A stretch of 64,000 bases of DNA, from assembly GCA_020636025.1 (NCBI GenBank), contig JACJYQ010000002.1, positions 496,001-560,000 of the forward strand, read 5' to 3'. The stretch comes from Lewinellaceae bacterium (GTDB lineage Bacteria > Bacteroidota > Bacteroidia > Chitinophagales > Saprospiraceae). Shown here piece by piece: positions 25,700-36,800 of the stretch; position 1 is the stretch's first letter; each line of letters opens with the position of its first letter. The notes beneath the pieces are model-generated. The model saw nothing but the letters and a program-made list of their open reading frames with translations. It was not told the DNA's origin and searched no databases. Both the position numbers and the translations under genes were made by a program.

Positions 25700-27250
25700 A
25701 TGAAAACAAGTCTTATTTTTTGCAGCGTTATCTTTCTATTAAATGTAGGGCTAAAGGCCCAGGATTTGCACATTTACTGCGATGCCTACACAGATTCGGT
25801 TTATTTCATGAAAAACAACCGGCCTGTTGAAAATGCTACAGTAAGAAAAGGTAAGCAGGTTATCCTGCACGTAAAGAACTACAACAACTATTTGTACAAC
25901 ATCAATCTGGAGACCGAGAACACAAATGTTTCGGTAGCCCAGGGCAGTTATGGAAAAGGCTTCGCCGGATCCATCGGTGGAAATCCATTTGATATTCTGC
26001 TCAATTCTATAGGAGGGAGCCTGCCGGCATTGCCCATTTTAGGCGGCGGCGGTCTGGAGGGTGACATTAGTGGCTTTGCCGAATCGGAAGAAGATATGAC
26101 GGCAAGAAAAGTAAAAAAACTGGAATCGGAGTTGAACCGCAACATCAGCGGAATGAAGCAAACCAGTGTAGAATTAGCAACTCTGGAGCTGAAGATAAAA
26201 AGTGAGTTCAACGCGCAGAAGCTGAAGACTTTTTCCAGCATTGAGATTGAACGCTTACCTTATGATCCTAATCTGGAGCCCAGGCAGATCAAGCAGTTGA
26301 CCAGGGAATACGCCAATCAGCTTTTCGATGAAAGTGATCCTTCTAAACTCACCCTGCAGTACGTACTGGATAAGTCCAACAAGCTTTCCAACATTGAAAA
26401 CCTCGTGCAGGACTATCGCAAGCAGATAAATCGCTACGATCGTTTTCAGAAGAGAACAGCCACGCTGAGCAATGAACTGCTTGAGTACACTTTTCCGGAA
26501 AGTAATTTGGCAGAGTTCATTGACTCCACCCTGAAAGCGTCTGATATGGCCGAGGATAAATTGACTACGCTCAATGATAATCTTGCAAAAATGCAAACCT
26601 TGCAGGAGGCAGAAAATGCCCTTGATCCAACTCACATGGCCGAACTAAGAAGCCGGTACATAAGTTTTATGGCCAATGACTTCGCCAAAACATACAGGCA
26701 GGTTGCGGATAACGGCAATATGACGATGAGGGTGAAGCTGGAACCTCTTGATTCTGCCACTTATGTGGGCGCCAGAAGCAAATCATTGCCTCCCATCCCG
26801 GTAAAAGTATATGGTGGACTGCGGGTAAATACCAGCATCGGCCTGGGCTTTACCAAGTATTTTGAGCAACCCAAGGACTATTTTGTCCGTGACTCCATCG
26901 TGTATGCCTCAGATAAAGACGCGTTCAGTCCGGTGATATCCACCTTTGTTCATTTTTATAGTCCAAAGCCTGGATATCTTTCCTGGGGAGGTTCATTTGG
27001 CGTTGGTATCCCGCTTGGTGGCGAAAACAACCTTCAGGCGATTTCATTCTTCCTCGGCCCAAGTGTAGTACTAGGCCAGGATCACAGCATTGTTTTCACC
27101 GGTGGTTTAAGTGGTGGAAAAATTCCAAAGCCCGGACAAGGCTATCAGGAAGGCGACAAGTTTGAACTCGACAGCTCCTTGTTCACCACAGAGTCAAAAT
27201 ATGCCTTAGGATATTTTCTCGGGGTTTCCTTTAACCTAGGAGGAAGATAA
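25700..27250 (+). CDS. Exported coiled-coil protein with C-terminal barrel-like region, unknown function
   Basis: The 516-residue protein has a signal peptide (MKTSLIFCSVIFLLNVGLKA) and a short beta-rich N-terminal domain (to about 85). A glycine-rich linker (LPILGGGGLEGDISG) is followed by a long helical/coiled-coil part (about 130-330; KKLESELNRNISGMKQTSVE). The last 150 residues are beta-rich with alternating hydrophobic strands (VNTSIGLGFTKYF, GYLSWGGSFGVGIPLGG, ALGYFLGVSFNLGGR), like a small outer-membrane barrel ending in a closing strand. I do not recognise the family. It is divergent from the CHASE2 unit (145 bp apart), so it may share its control. Confidence 0.65.
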   Translation: MKTSLIFCSVIFLLNVGLKAQDLHIYCDAYTDSVYFMKNNRPVENATVRKGKQVILHVKNYNNYLYNINLETENTNVSVAQGSYGKGFAGSIGGNPFDILLNSIGGSLPALPILGGGGLEGDISGFAESEEDMTARKVKKLESELNRNISGMKQTSVELATLELKIKSEFNAQKLKTFSSIEIERLPYDPNLEPRQIKQLTREYANQLFDESDPSKLTLQYVLDKSNKLSNIENLVQDYRKQINRYDRFQKRTATLSNELLEYTFPESNLAEFIDSTLKASDMAEDKLTTLNDNLAKMQTLQEAENALDPTHMAELRSRYISFMANDFAKTYRQVADNGNMTMRVKLEPLDSATYVGARSKSLPPIPVKVYGGLRVNTSIGLGFTKYFEQPKDYFVRDSIVYASDKDAFSPVISTFVHFYSPKPGYLSWGGSFGVGIPLGGENNLQAISFFLGPSVVLGQDHSIVFTGGLSGGKIPKPGQGYQEGDKFELDSSLFTTESKYALGYFLGVSFNLGGR

Positions 27251-27440
27251 ATGCGAAATGTATCAATGCATCAATGCGAAATGTATCAATGTACCAATGC
27301 GAAATGCGCAATATTAAGAGGATTATTGTTCAAGGCAATAATTCTAAATCTTACCTATTAAGCAACTCAAAACTGTTCATTTCGCATTGGTACATTGATA
27401 CATTGGTACATTGATACATTTCGCATTTATACATCCCGCA
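27249..27440. repeat. Intergenic inverted repeat, family B (longest copy)
   Basis: Runs of ATGCGAAATG / ATGTATCA / ATGTACCA on the left and their inverse on the right form an imperfect hairpin of nearly 190 bp between two convergent genes. It may act as a bidirectional terminator. Confidence 0.6.
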
Positions 27441-30400
27441 TTATTTTATAAATTTCATCGCTTCTTTCAAAATAGCCTTGGCGAGATCGGAAATCTTGTC
27501 TTTCTTTCCCTCTAATACAAAATCTCCAATATCCTCGGTGCTTCGGAACAAGCGGCAGTTTGCCTTTACAGTTCCGGTTGACTCAATGGTATAACGACCC
27601 CGGATAGAGTAACCATTGTCGTATTGCTTGGCATCTATATACACCAATGGAGATTGGGCGCCTCTTGTGGACAACGAAAGAAGTTCTTTTGTGAGAGCTT
27701 CTGATAAATTCAGGTTGTCGAAAAAGTTCTCGTCCTGAAATTCGCTGCGGATAAACACCGGCTTTTTTTGAGCCAATGGAATGCTGACACTGGGCGTTTT
27801 GATGCCAATCTCAAAGCTGCCGCCCCCAATTGGAAGCGCCATTACAGGCACCTGAATTTCTCGAATTTGACTAGCCAATACCGGAACCCTGTCTCGGGCG
27901 TGCTGGAACAGGTTTATGACATCCACACTGTTTTCCTGGGTAAGGGCTGCACCGCTCATGCCTTCCAGCAGACTGTATGTAAGCAGTCCTTGTCCGAATT
28001 CACTGGCTTCGAAGCTGAGTTGGTTGGCAGCACTGCCTGAAAGGATGTACATGCCGGTGCGGTCCTTCATTCGGTCGAGCGCGCGTATTTGCGAAGGACT
28101 CAAATCCCTGGAACCTACGCCAGACAGACTTTCAGCAGCTTTTCCTGAATTGCAGGCATCGAAGATCAGGACCTGTTTTAGCGCGGGAATTTCTGTAAGC
28201 CATTCTGTGAGCTCAGCAGTTGAAATGGCGGCGTTTTTCCGAACGGCAGGATCCTTTAGATCAGGGTCAGTTACGTCTTTTGTGAGATAGTAAAACAGGT
28301 TTTCATCTCCGCTTCCATACGTTTTACCATGACCTGAAAAGTACACAACCAACACATCTTCCGGGTTGGCTTTTGAAGCCAGATCTTTAAAGGCGGTTTC
28401 TATGTTTTTGTGGCTGGAAACATCTTTTGAAGACATGTTATCGGCTGTTGACAGCAGTTTTACATTGACGCGTTTGTCAAACAATCCTTTTCCTACCGCT
28501 TCAAGTGCCTTGGCCATGGCTGCGGCATCCAGATCGGGATACACCAGACTTTTTACATCACCCCGATATTTGGAAGTGCCTACACACAGGATGTACAGAG
28601 AGGCGTTGCGGTAATTGGCAATGGTATTGTTTGTATTCGCAGCTTCTGCAGTTCCCTTCGAAATACTTAGTGGCGTATAATCGAGGTTGTAGGGAGCACT
28701 TTCGAGCCATCCGGTTTTATTTACCGAAACCAAAGAAATGGTGTTGTTTCCTGCAAGGCAATACTTATTGTAAGGTTGGAGATCAAAATCCAGGATGGTT
28801 TTCTGTTTGGGATTGATGTCTTCTTCTACGGTTTTGCCATTCACCGCCAAACGCAGCGGACCCATGCCACCATCGCGTTTTGTCAAGGTAACCTGCAAAA
28901 TTCCGTACTCAATGTGGGCATCAACGGCAGGGTATAGATCATCAAGCTTCAGGTTATCTACGTTCCTGATTTCATTCTTAAGGGTTCCCAGCAGGGAAGG
29001 CAACAGTCCGGGTTCGTGATATCGGGCTTTTAACTGATCGAGCCCGATGGTTTCTGTTCCTACGACATAATGCAATTTGTGCATCATATCCGATGAGGCG
29101 TCAAACAAGCCGGAGGGCGTGGTGACGGCCCAGTTGCACAAAACCGGGTGTTTGAAGGCTTCTTCGAAGGACTGTGATTTCAAGCGATCGTCGGAAATCA
29201 GCAGTTGTGCCACTATTTTATTGCTGCTCTTTTCCTTGATGGTGAATACCAATCCGTCTTCCAGCACCACTTCCCACCTATCGTCCGGAACCATAGCAAA
29301 ATCGGCAGGTGGCTGGTCTGAATAATTGAGCAACCTGCCTGATTCGGGATAGAAAATGCTGTTATTCCCGTCTGACAGATTAATCATGATAAACTCACCA
29401 TTGTTGTACAGGCCAACTTTTGATTTAGGGCCTTTGAAAGCGCGGTATTTTACAATAGCCCATTCCAGGCTTTTTACTCCGAAATCGCAACTGAAATAGC
29501 CTGTTGTGGTGTTGCGAACCTGAATCCCGGCTCTTGGATCATCAAAAAAGGCAATGGGGATCTGTACAAAGGAATTGAGGTCTGGAGTAAACATGCCCCA
29601 GGATCCTCGGTCGACCTCAACAGAAGCGGCGCCATCTGCTTTTACGGCTAGTTTGGTGATTTGTTTTCCACTACGGATATTCCAGAATACAAAATACCCT
29701 ATGGTTGGATTTGGCCCTGATTTCTCACTCCATTCAATGCTCATGTATGCGCCAAAGCGGGAGCCGTCGTTGCTAAACTGAGGAATCCAATCGCAATCGC
29801 CCAGGCCTGTGGTATCGAGTTTTACTTGCCTTAGCTGTTTCTTTTGGGCGATGCTCCAAACCTGAATGCTGCGGTCGTTGTCGGCAGTGAGAATTTCCTC
29901 TTTGGCATAGGCCCGGGCGCGTACAAACAATTCTTCATTATTGGACGCCGGCATGACAACCGTACTTTCCCCGGAGGAAATATTGACTTGGGTAATGGTG
30001 TTTTGCCCGCTTTCCAGAAACACAGATTCTCCATCAAGGGAAAACCGTCCGATGCCTTTTAGATTTTCCTGTACCAACTTGCATTTTGGATAGCTCCACA
30101 CGTAAGTTGAACTATCAACGGAAGCCAGAAAATATTCTCCGCTCTTGCTGAATTCGAGATGCTGTGTCATGCTGTTCCGACCAAATTCCTTGACTTTTTT
30201 TGTCTCTTTTCCGGTCTCACAGTCCCACAACTTAATGGTCGATTTTACATGATCCATCGGATTGCCGGTGAGCAATGCCTTATTGTCAGCAGAAAAGGCA
30301 GAGTTATTGACCTCGCCGGTTTTTATAGTTCGGATGAGGCGGCCAGTCGCCGTTTCCCAAATACTCACAGACTCATTTGAGCTACTGGCGGTATATCGAC

Positions 30401-30527
30401 CATCGGATGACAGCGAGGCAAATTCAATGGCGCTGTTTTGTATAACCGGAAGAACTAATTGGGATGTTTGAGTTAAGCCTACATTGCTTGTCAGGATTAG
30501 TAAAAAAAATAAAGTCAGATTTCTCAT
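27441..30527 (-). CDS. Exported WD40-like/caspase protease, paralogue 1
   Basis: The 1028-residue protein has a signal peptide (MRNLTLFFLLILTSNVGL). About six WD40-like blades follow (about 30-450; SSDGRYTASSSNESVSIWE, KLWDCETGKE), then a beta-rich linker (LTKRDGGMGPLRLAVNGKT). The caspase domain (about 650-900) has His733 in VVYFSGHGKTYG and Cys792 in LIFDACNSGKAAE. The tail has a shared SPLVYIDAKQYDNGYSI-like segment. It is the last of three tandem genes of the same family on the minus strand. In the WD40-caspase layout the propeller may act as a docking or inhibitory part; that is inference. Confidence 0.92.
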   Translation of the reverse strand: MRNLTLFFLLILTSNVGLTQTSQLVLPVIQNSAIEFASLSSDGRYTASSSNESVSIWETATGRLIRTIKTGEVNNSAFSADNKALLTGNPMDHVKSTIKLWDCETGKETKKVKEFGRNSMTQHLEFSKSGEYFLASVDSSTYVWSYPKCKLVQENLKGIGRFSLDGESVFLESGQNTITQVNISSGESTVVMPASNNEELFVRARAYAKEEILTADNDRSIQVWSIAQKKQLRQVKLDTTGLGDCDWIPQFSNDGSRFGAYMSIEWSEKSGPNPTIGYFVFWNIRSGKQITKLAVKADGAASVEVDRGSWGMFTPDLNSFVQIPIAFFDDPRAGIQVRNTTTGYFSCDFGVKSLEWAIVKYRAFKGPKSKVGLYNNGEFIMINLSDGNNSIFYPESGRLLNYSDQPPADFAMVPDDRWEVVLEDGLVFTIKEKSSNKIVAQLLISDDRLKSQSFEEAFKHPVLCNWAVTTPSGLFDASSDMMHKLHYVVGTETIGLDQLKARYHEPGLLPSLLGTLKNEIRNVDNLKLDDLYPAVDAHIEYGILQVTLTKRDGGMGPLRLAVNGKTVEEDINPKQKTILDFDLQPYNKYCLAGNNTISLVSVNKTGWLESAPYNLDYTPLSISKGTAEAANTNNTIANYRNASLYILCVGTSKYRGDVKSLVYPDLDAAAMAKALEAVGKGLFDKRVNVKLLSTADNMSSKDVSSHKNIETAFKDLASKANPEDVLVVYFSGHGKTYGSGDENLFYYLTKDVTDPDLKDPAVRKNAAISTAELTEWLTEIPALKQVLIFDACNSGKAAESLSGVGSRDLSPSQIRALDRMKDRTGMYILSGSAANQLSFEASEFGQGLLTYSLLEGMSGAALTQENSVDVINLFQHARDRVPVLASQIREIQVPVMALPIGGGSFEIGIKTPSVSIPLAQKKPVFIRSEFQDENFFDNLNLSEALTKELLSLSTRGAQSPLVYIDAKQYDNGYSIRGRYTIESTGTVKANCRLFRSTEDIGDFVLEGKKDKISDLAKAILKEAMKFIK

Positions 30528-30575
30528 AGAATCAAAAAGAAGTTTGTTGGCAGCTCGAAGGTCTCGTTTAAAATG

Positions 30576-33500
30576 TTATTTTTTAATTTCTTTCAAAGCT
30601 TCATTTAAAATAGAGCCAGCCAGATCAGGAACATTGTCTTCTTTGCCTTCCAGATTAAATCTCTTCAGCAAAGTGTCATTTTTGAACAGCCCGAATTCTG
30701 CATCAACTCTTCCGCTTCCATCGTTATTTGAGGAATATTGCCCAATGATGGAATAGCCATCGTCGTAGCTTTGGGTATCGATGTACACCAGCGGCGACTG
30801 TGCGCCCCGGGCCGAGAGTGTCAATAGTTTTTCTGCCAGCGCATCTCCGAGTTTCAGCCGGTCTTTAAAATTCATCTTGTCCTGAAAGGCACAATGTATG
30901 AATACCGGCTTTTTCTGTGATAAGGGGATCTTAACTCCAGGTTTTTTCAATCCAATTTCAAAACTGCCTCCACCTATTGGAAAGGCCATAATGGGTATTT
31001 GCACTTCCCGGATCTGTTTGGCCAGCACGGGCACTCTGTCGCGTGAATATTGAAACAGGGTCATAACGTCCACTGTACTGGTTGAACTGCTCATACCTTC
31101 AAGCAAACTGTAGGTAAGGAGCCCTTGACCGAATTCACTGGCTTCGTAACTGAGCTGATTGGCGGCGCTTCCGGAAAGAATGAACATGCCGGTGCGGTCT
31201 TTCATTCTGTCGAGTGCGCGGATTTGAGACGGGCTGAGTGCCCGTGCCCCTACGCTCGACAAACTTTCGGCGGCTTTCCCGGAATTGCAGGCGTCGAAAA
31301 TAAGCACTTGTTTCAGGGCCGGAATTTTGGTGAGCCATTCAGTGAGTTCAACTGTGGAAATTGCCGCGTTCTTTCGAACCACCGGATCCTTTAAATCTGG
31401 GTCGGTAGCATCTTTGGTCAGGTAATAAAAGAGGTTTTGGTCACCCTCGCCAAAGGTTTTTCCATGTCCGGAAAAATACACCACCAGCACATCTTCCGGT
31501 TTGGCCTTTGCAAAATGTTTAAATGCCTCCTCAATATTTTGCTTACTCGAAATATCGGCAGAAGACATGCTATCTGCTGTTGATAACAATTTCACTTCAA
31601 CTCGTTGGTTAAAAAGTCCTCTGCCAACGGTTCCCAGCGCATTGGCCATGGCGGCGGCATCGAGGTCGGGGTAGACCAGGCTTTTTACGTCTCCGCGGTA
31701 TTTGGAGGTGCCCACACACAGGATGTACAGGGACGCGTTCCGCGAGTCTGCCAGTGAAATATTGGTATTAGAGGCTTCTCCGTTTCCTCTTGAAAAGCCA
31801 AGCGGGGTATAGCTCAGGTCATAGGAAGCGCTTTCGAGCCACCCTTCTTTGTTTTCCGCGACAAGCGACACCGTATTTTGCCCTGGCAGGCAAAATTTAT
31901 CATAAGGTTTCAGATCAATTCGAAGGCTTGTTTTGCGCTCGAGGTTGATGTCTTCTTTCTTGGTAGAGCCGTTAACAGCGAGTCTCAGGTTACCCAACCC
32001 ACCTTGACGTTCGGTTAATGAAATATCGAGGAAACCATTTGCTATGGAGGCGTCAATAACCGGATACAGGTCAACCAGATTTAAATTTGAAACATCTCTG
32101 ATTTCACCACGGCTTGTGCCTAAGATCATAGGGAGCAGACCAGGCTCATGGTACCTTGCTTTCAGCTGATCCAGGCCAATAGTTTCGAGACCAACCGCAT
32201 AATGAAGTTTGTTCATCATCTCAGGAGAAGCATCGAACAAGCCTGAAGGAGTAGTCACCACCCAATCGGCATGATATGGCTCCTCAAGCGCAAGTTCAAA
32301 AGATCCGGCATTTGATATCGTGCCATCATCAATAAGGATTTGGGCCATTAATTCTCCGGTGGCTTTTTCTTTTAGGTTGTAGATCAGATCATCGGCACGG
32401 GTAAGCTCCCATTTTTCATCCCGGATAAAGCCGGCATCTTCGGGAAGTGACCCCATGAAGGAAACGATATTTCCGGTTTCCGGATAAAACATGTTTACCT
32501 CAAAGCTGGACTCTACCATGAAAAACTCCCCTCCGTTATAAACACCCATGACTGTATTCTCCCCGGAGCTTAGCCTGTTTTTTAAAATGGTACTCTCCAG
32601 CTTCTTTATCCCGAACTCAAATATCTGTTTTCCAGTTTTCGTATTCACGGCACGCATACCTCCCTCAAACCCGGATTTGTAGGAAAGTGGTATTTGAACA
32701 AAACTTTCAAGGTCTTTGCTGAATATTCCCCAAAAACCAAAATAGTCCCGGGCTTCTTCATTGTCATTTAGAAAGTGGGCAGCTAAACTTAACTTCTTCC
32801 CGGTTTTGGTATCAAAAACAGCAAACTGATGTCGCAGGCTGTCTTCCAGAAAATGGATGGCCAACAGGGATCCATCTTCTGAAAAGCGGCTGTCTTTTAT
32901 CTCAAGACTGGAATCCTCCGGGAGTGCCAGTTTTACATTAGAAAGCTCTTGCTTTTGCCCGTAATCCCAGATGTGCACGCGGCCATAATTGGTAAGGGTG
33001 AAAATTTCGCGCTCTGTGTACAGGCGATTCAGTACCGACACACGATCAGCCCCGGATGAAGGGTTATCCACATTGAGGGAATCCAATAAACCTTTCAGCG
33101 CGATTTCAAGCGCCTCAAGATTTAATGAATTTGTGTAGCGATTGTCAACCCGTACCTTGTCATTTGCCGTGTTTTTTAACGGTGCTTCTACAAAAACACG
33201 AGAACCTGTAGCAATATCTACCAAATAAGAGGAGTCAGATTCCAGGAACATTTGTTTGCCATTAGGTGCGAAATGTCCTATGCCATCCAGTCTGTGCAAT
33301 AGTTTGTACCCGGGGTTATTCCATACATAAGTTTGGTTATCAATGGACGCCAGGAAATAACGACCATCTTCACTGAATTCAAGGTTTTCTGTAATCAGAG
33401 CCTTTGGGAATCCTTGAATGGTTTTGATCCCCAAACCGGTATGGGTATCCCATAGTTTTATCTCAAATGGACCGTCAATGGCGGTGCCTTCAAATTGCAG

Positions 33501-33776
33501 GGTTTTGCCAGTAAGCAACAACTTGTTGTCTGGTGAATAAGCTGCTACAGCACAACTTCCAGTCGGTAAGCTTCTTATTCGCCGTCCGGTGGAAGCCTCC
33601 CAAATATTGACATTCTCTTCTGAACTACTTGCCAGATAGCGGCCGTCGGGGGATAGGGTTGCAAATGTCACCTGACTCTGGATAACCGGTAATACCAGTT
33701 GCGGAGTCTGAGCAAAAGCAAGGCCGGTCAAGTGCATGACCAGTATTGCCAGTAGAAGTTTTCTTACTGTATGCAT
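30576..33776 (-). CDS. Exported WD40-like/caspase protease, paralogue 2
   Basis: The product has 1066 residues and the same layout as its neighbours: signal peptide (MHTVRKLLLAILVMHLTGLA), WD40-like blades (SPDGRYLASSSEENVNIWE), linker and caspase. His771 (VVYFSGHGKTFG) and Cys830 (LIFDACNSGKAAE) are present. It differs by an extra stretch of about 40 residues between blades (near ALEIALKGLLDSLNVDN), which lies in the propeller region. Its stop is 48 bp from the start of paralogue 1 and its start is 34 bp from the stop of paralogue 3, so the three are likely one transcript. Confidence 0.92.
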   Translation of the reverse strand: MHTVRKLLLAILVMHLTGLAFAQTPQLVLPVIQSQVTFATLSPDGRYLASSSEENVNIWEASTGRRIRSLPTGSCAVAAYSPDNKLLLTGKTLQFEGTAIDGPFEIKLWDTHTGLGIKTIQGFPKALITENLEFSEDGRYFLASIDNQTYVWNNPGYKLLHRLDGIGHFAPNGKQMFLESDSSYLVDIATGSRVFVEAPLKNTANDKVRVDNRYTNSLNLEALEIALKGLLDSLNVDNPSSGADRVSVLNRLYTEREIFTLTNYGRVHIWDYGQKQELSNVKLALPEDSSLEIKDSRFSEDGSLLAIHFLEDSLRHQFAVFDTKTGKKLSLAAHFLNDNEEARDYFGFWGIFSKDLESFVQIPLSYKSGFEGGMRAVNTKTGKQIFEFGIKKLESTILKNRLSSGENTVMGVYNGGEFFMVESSFEVNMFYPETGNIVSFMGSLPEDAGFIRDEKWELTRADDLIYNLKEKATGELMAQILIDDGTISNAGSFELALEEPYHADWVVTTPSGLFDASPEMMNKLHYAVGLETIGLDQLKARYHEPGLLPMILGTSRGEIRDVSNLNLVDLYPVIDASIANGFLDISLTERQGGLGNLRLAVNGSTKKEDINLERKTSLRIDLKPYDKFCLPGQNTVSLVAENKEGWLESASYDLSYTPLGFSRGNGEASNTNISLADSRNASLYILCVGTSKYRGDVKSLVYPDLDAAAMANALGTVGRGLFNQRVEVKLLSTADSMSSADISSKQNIEEAFKHFAKAKPEDVLVVYFSGHGKTFGEGDQNLFYYLTKDATDPDLKDPVVRKNAAISTVELTEWLTKIPALKQVLIFDACNSGKAAESLSSVGARALSPSQIRALDRMKDRTGMFILSGSAANQLSYEASEFGQGLLTYSLLEGMSSSTSTVDVMTLFQYSRDRVPVLAKQIREVQIPIMAFPIGGGSFEIGLKKPGVKIPLSQKKPVFIHCAFQDKMNFKDRLKLGDALAEKLLTLSARGAQSPLVYIDTQSYDDGYSIIGQYSSNNDGSGRVDAEFGLFKNDTLLKRFNLEGKEDNVPDLAGSILNEALKEIKK

Positions 33777-33810
33777 TTTTTATGTATGATTTTTTGCCAG
33801 GCTATTTTCT

Positions 33811-36800
33811 TTATTTGTTATTAACGGCCTTCAATGCCTCATTCATGATAGCTCCTGCCAGGCCCGGCACGTCATCGTTTTTCCCTTCGACATCAAATTT
33901 TTTTACAAGCGTCTCCTGTTTGAACAAACGGCAATTGACTTTAATACTGCCATCCCCGGAAATGATGTATCTCCCGAATACAGCATATCCATTGTCAAAG
34001 CTTTTTGTGTCGATGTACACAAGCGGAGCCTGTGCACCGCGTGACGAAAGTGCGCTGAACTTTTGCCCAAGCGCAGTGCCGAGATCCAGTCTGTCTTTAA
34101 TCATATCATCATCCTGAAACTCGCTGCGGATAAACACCGGTTTTTTCTGGGCAAGCGGGATCTTCACTCCGGGTTTTTTTAGGCCAATTTCAAAGCTTCC
34201 GCCACCTACAGGGAAAGCCATAACCGGCACCTGAATTTCTCTGATCTGTCTGGCCAGTACGGGCACTTTGTCCCGGGCGTGTTGGAAGAGGGTCATAACA
34301 TCAACGGTATTATCGGAGCTAAGGGCCGCACCACTTATCCCTTCCAGCAGGCTGTAGGTAAGCAATCCCTGACCGAATTCACTGGCTTCATAACTGAGCT
34401 GGTTGGCGGCGCTGCCGGAAAGAATAAACATGCCGGTACGGTCTTTCATGCGATCCAATGCCCTGATCTGGGAAGGATCCAGATCGCGGGACAGCTTGCC
34501 TGATAAAAGCTCAGCTGCTTTTCCCGAATTGCAGGCATCGAAGATCAGTACCTGTTTCAACGCAGGAATGGATGTAAGCCATTGTGTAAGTTCCGAGGTG
34601 GAAACTGCAGCCGTTTTCCGCACTACGGGGTCTTTCAAATCAGGGTCTGTTACATCCTTGGTGAGGTAGTAAAACAGGCTTTCATCTCCATTGCTGTAGG
34701 ATTTACCATGTCCGGCAAAGTACACGATTATTACATCTTCGGGTTTTGCAAGGGCGGCGAAGGAATTGAAAGCGGCTTCAATGTTTTTCTTGCTGGAAAT
34801 GGATTCAGGAGGCGTATTATCGGCTGTGGATAACAGCTTTACCTGAACGGTTTTCGTGAAAAGGCCTTTGCCAACGGCTTCCAGGGCGCTTGCTATGGCG
34901 GCTGCATCCATATCCGGATATACCAGTGTTTTTACATCTCCCTGGTATTTAGAGGTGCCTACACACAGGACATATAAAGAGGCATTTCGGCTGTTACTAA
35001 TCGATGTATTTGTAGCGCTTGTTGAGGTACTCCCCCTGGAGAAACTAAGCGGCATGTATGTAAGGTCATAGGAACCGCTTTCCAGCCATCCGTCGCGGTT
35101 GCCGGCAACAAGGGAGATGGTGTTGCCTTCCGGCACACAAAACTTGTCGTATGGCTTGAGGTCCAGACTCAGGCTTGTTTTACGCTCAGGGTTGGCGTCT
35201 TCCAGCACGGTTTTTCCGTTTATCGCCAGGCGTAGAGCGCCCAGCCCTCCTTTTCTTTCTGTAAGTTCAATGTTCAGAAACCCGTTTTCTATGGAAGCAT
35301 TTATTTGAGGGTAGAGGTCATTCAGCTGAAGATCTTCTACGTTTTTGATCTCTCCTTTGCTGTAGCCTAATAAAATTGGTAACAAGCCGGGGGCGTGGTA
35401 ACGCGCCTTCAACTGACCAAGCCCGATGGTTTCCATTCCCACAACGTAATGCAGTTTGCTCATCATATCGGGTGAAGCATCGAATAGCCCGTCCGGGGTG
35501 GTTACAGCCCAACTGGTATTGAGCGGATTTTTGAAGGCTTCAGTAAAGGAACTTCCTTCAAATACATCATCGGAAAATAAAAGTCGAGCCCTCGTTTTCC
35601 CGCTTACTTTTTCTTTTATGTCATACACCAATCCGTTTTCCAGACTTAATTGCCAGTTATTATCCGGAATCTTGGTAAAATCAGCCGGCAAATAATCATT
35701 GAAAGTAACCAGTTTCCCGGTTTCAGGGTAAAAAAGGCTGTATGTATTATAACCAAAATCGATCATGATAAATTCTCCACCGTTATACACACCCGCTTTG
35801 GGATACTCTTCTTTCCAGTGCCGCTCGTATTTAAATACCGTCCCTTCCAGTTTCTTCATGCCAAAATCGCAGGTTATCTTACCCGTGGCCACATGCAACA
35901 CTTGAATACCGGCTCTCGAATCCCCCTCTTGCGTTCGGGGGATCATGATAAAGTTTTTCAGATCGGAAGAGAACATACCCCAGAAATCATCTGGTCCAAA
36001 ATTGTCAGTCGGACCATCATAGGAGAGATCGTACAATGGGGTATTGCTGAGTTGTTTGCCGGTTTCAGCATCACAAATAAAAAAACATCCAAATGGTTCT
36101 TTTTCAAAGTCTTGTATAAAATCTGTATTGGCAGAGGCATACACGCCAATGCGTTTTCCATCATTGGAAAATTTGCCATATTCAAATGAAAGTTCTCCGT
36201 GACCCGTTATATCCACCGAGAATCTTGAAGTCTCTTTACGCTGTTCAATATCCCAGTGTTGTACTGAGCCAAATTGGGAAATGGTAAGAATTTTATTTTC
36301 GGTGTACATGCGGTCCGAATAATAATTCCATGTTTGATCATCTGTGGGCGGCCTCACCAGGTTCATATCAGTTGGAGGCGGAACGTCATCGGGCAAGGAG
36401 CTGTCCCCCGATTTTTCCTTGTTTGAAATGCTTGCGAGCTCGGTTGAGCCATGGTCCATTTCCAAAAAAACTTGTTGCCCGTCGGTAGAAAAGTGTCCAA
36501 TTCCCCAAAGTTTTTTCTTTACCAGCTTGCAATCCGGGTAATTCCATATATAAGTAAAGCTATCAATAGCAGCCAGAAAATGATCACCAGATTTATTGAA
36601 TTCGATGTTGTTTGTCTCTGCATTTAAACCAAAAACCTGAAGCGTTTTAATTTCTTTTCCAGTCTCGCAATCCCAAAGTCTGACTTTTGTGATAACGTTG
36701 TAGGGGTCATCAAACATTCTTCTAAAATTCCCGGTAATCAAAATCTTGTTGTCTGGAGAGAAAGCCGCTTTAACAAGCTCACCGGTTTGGATGCTACGGA

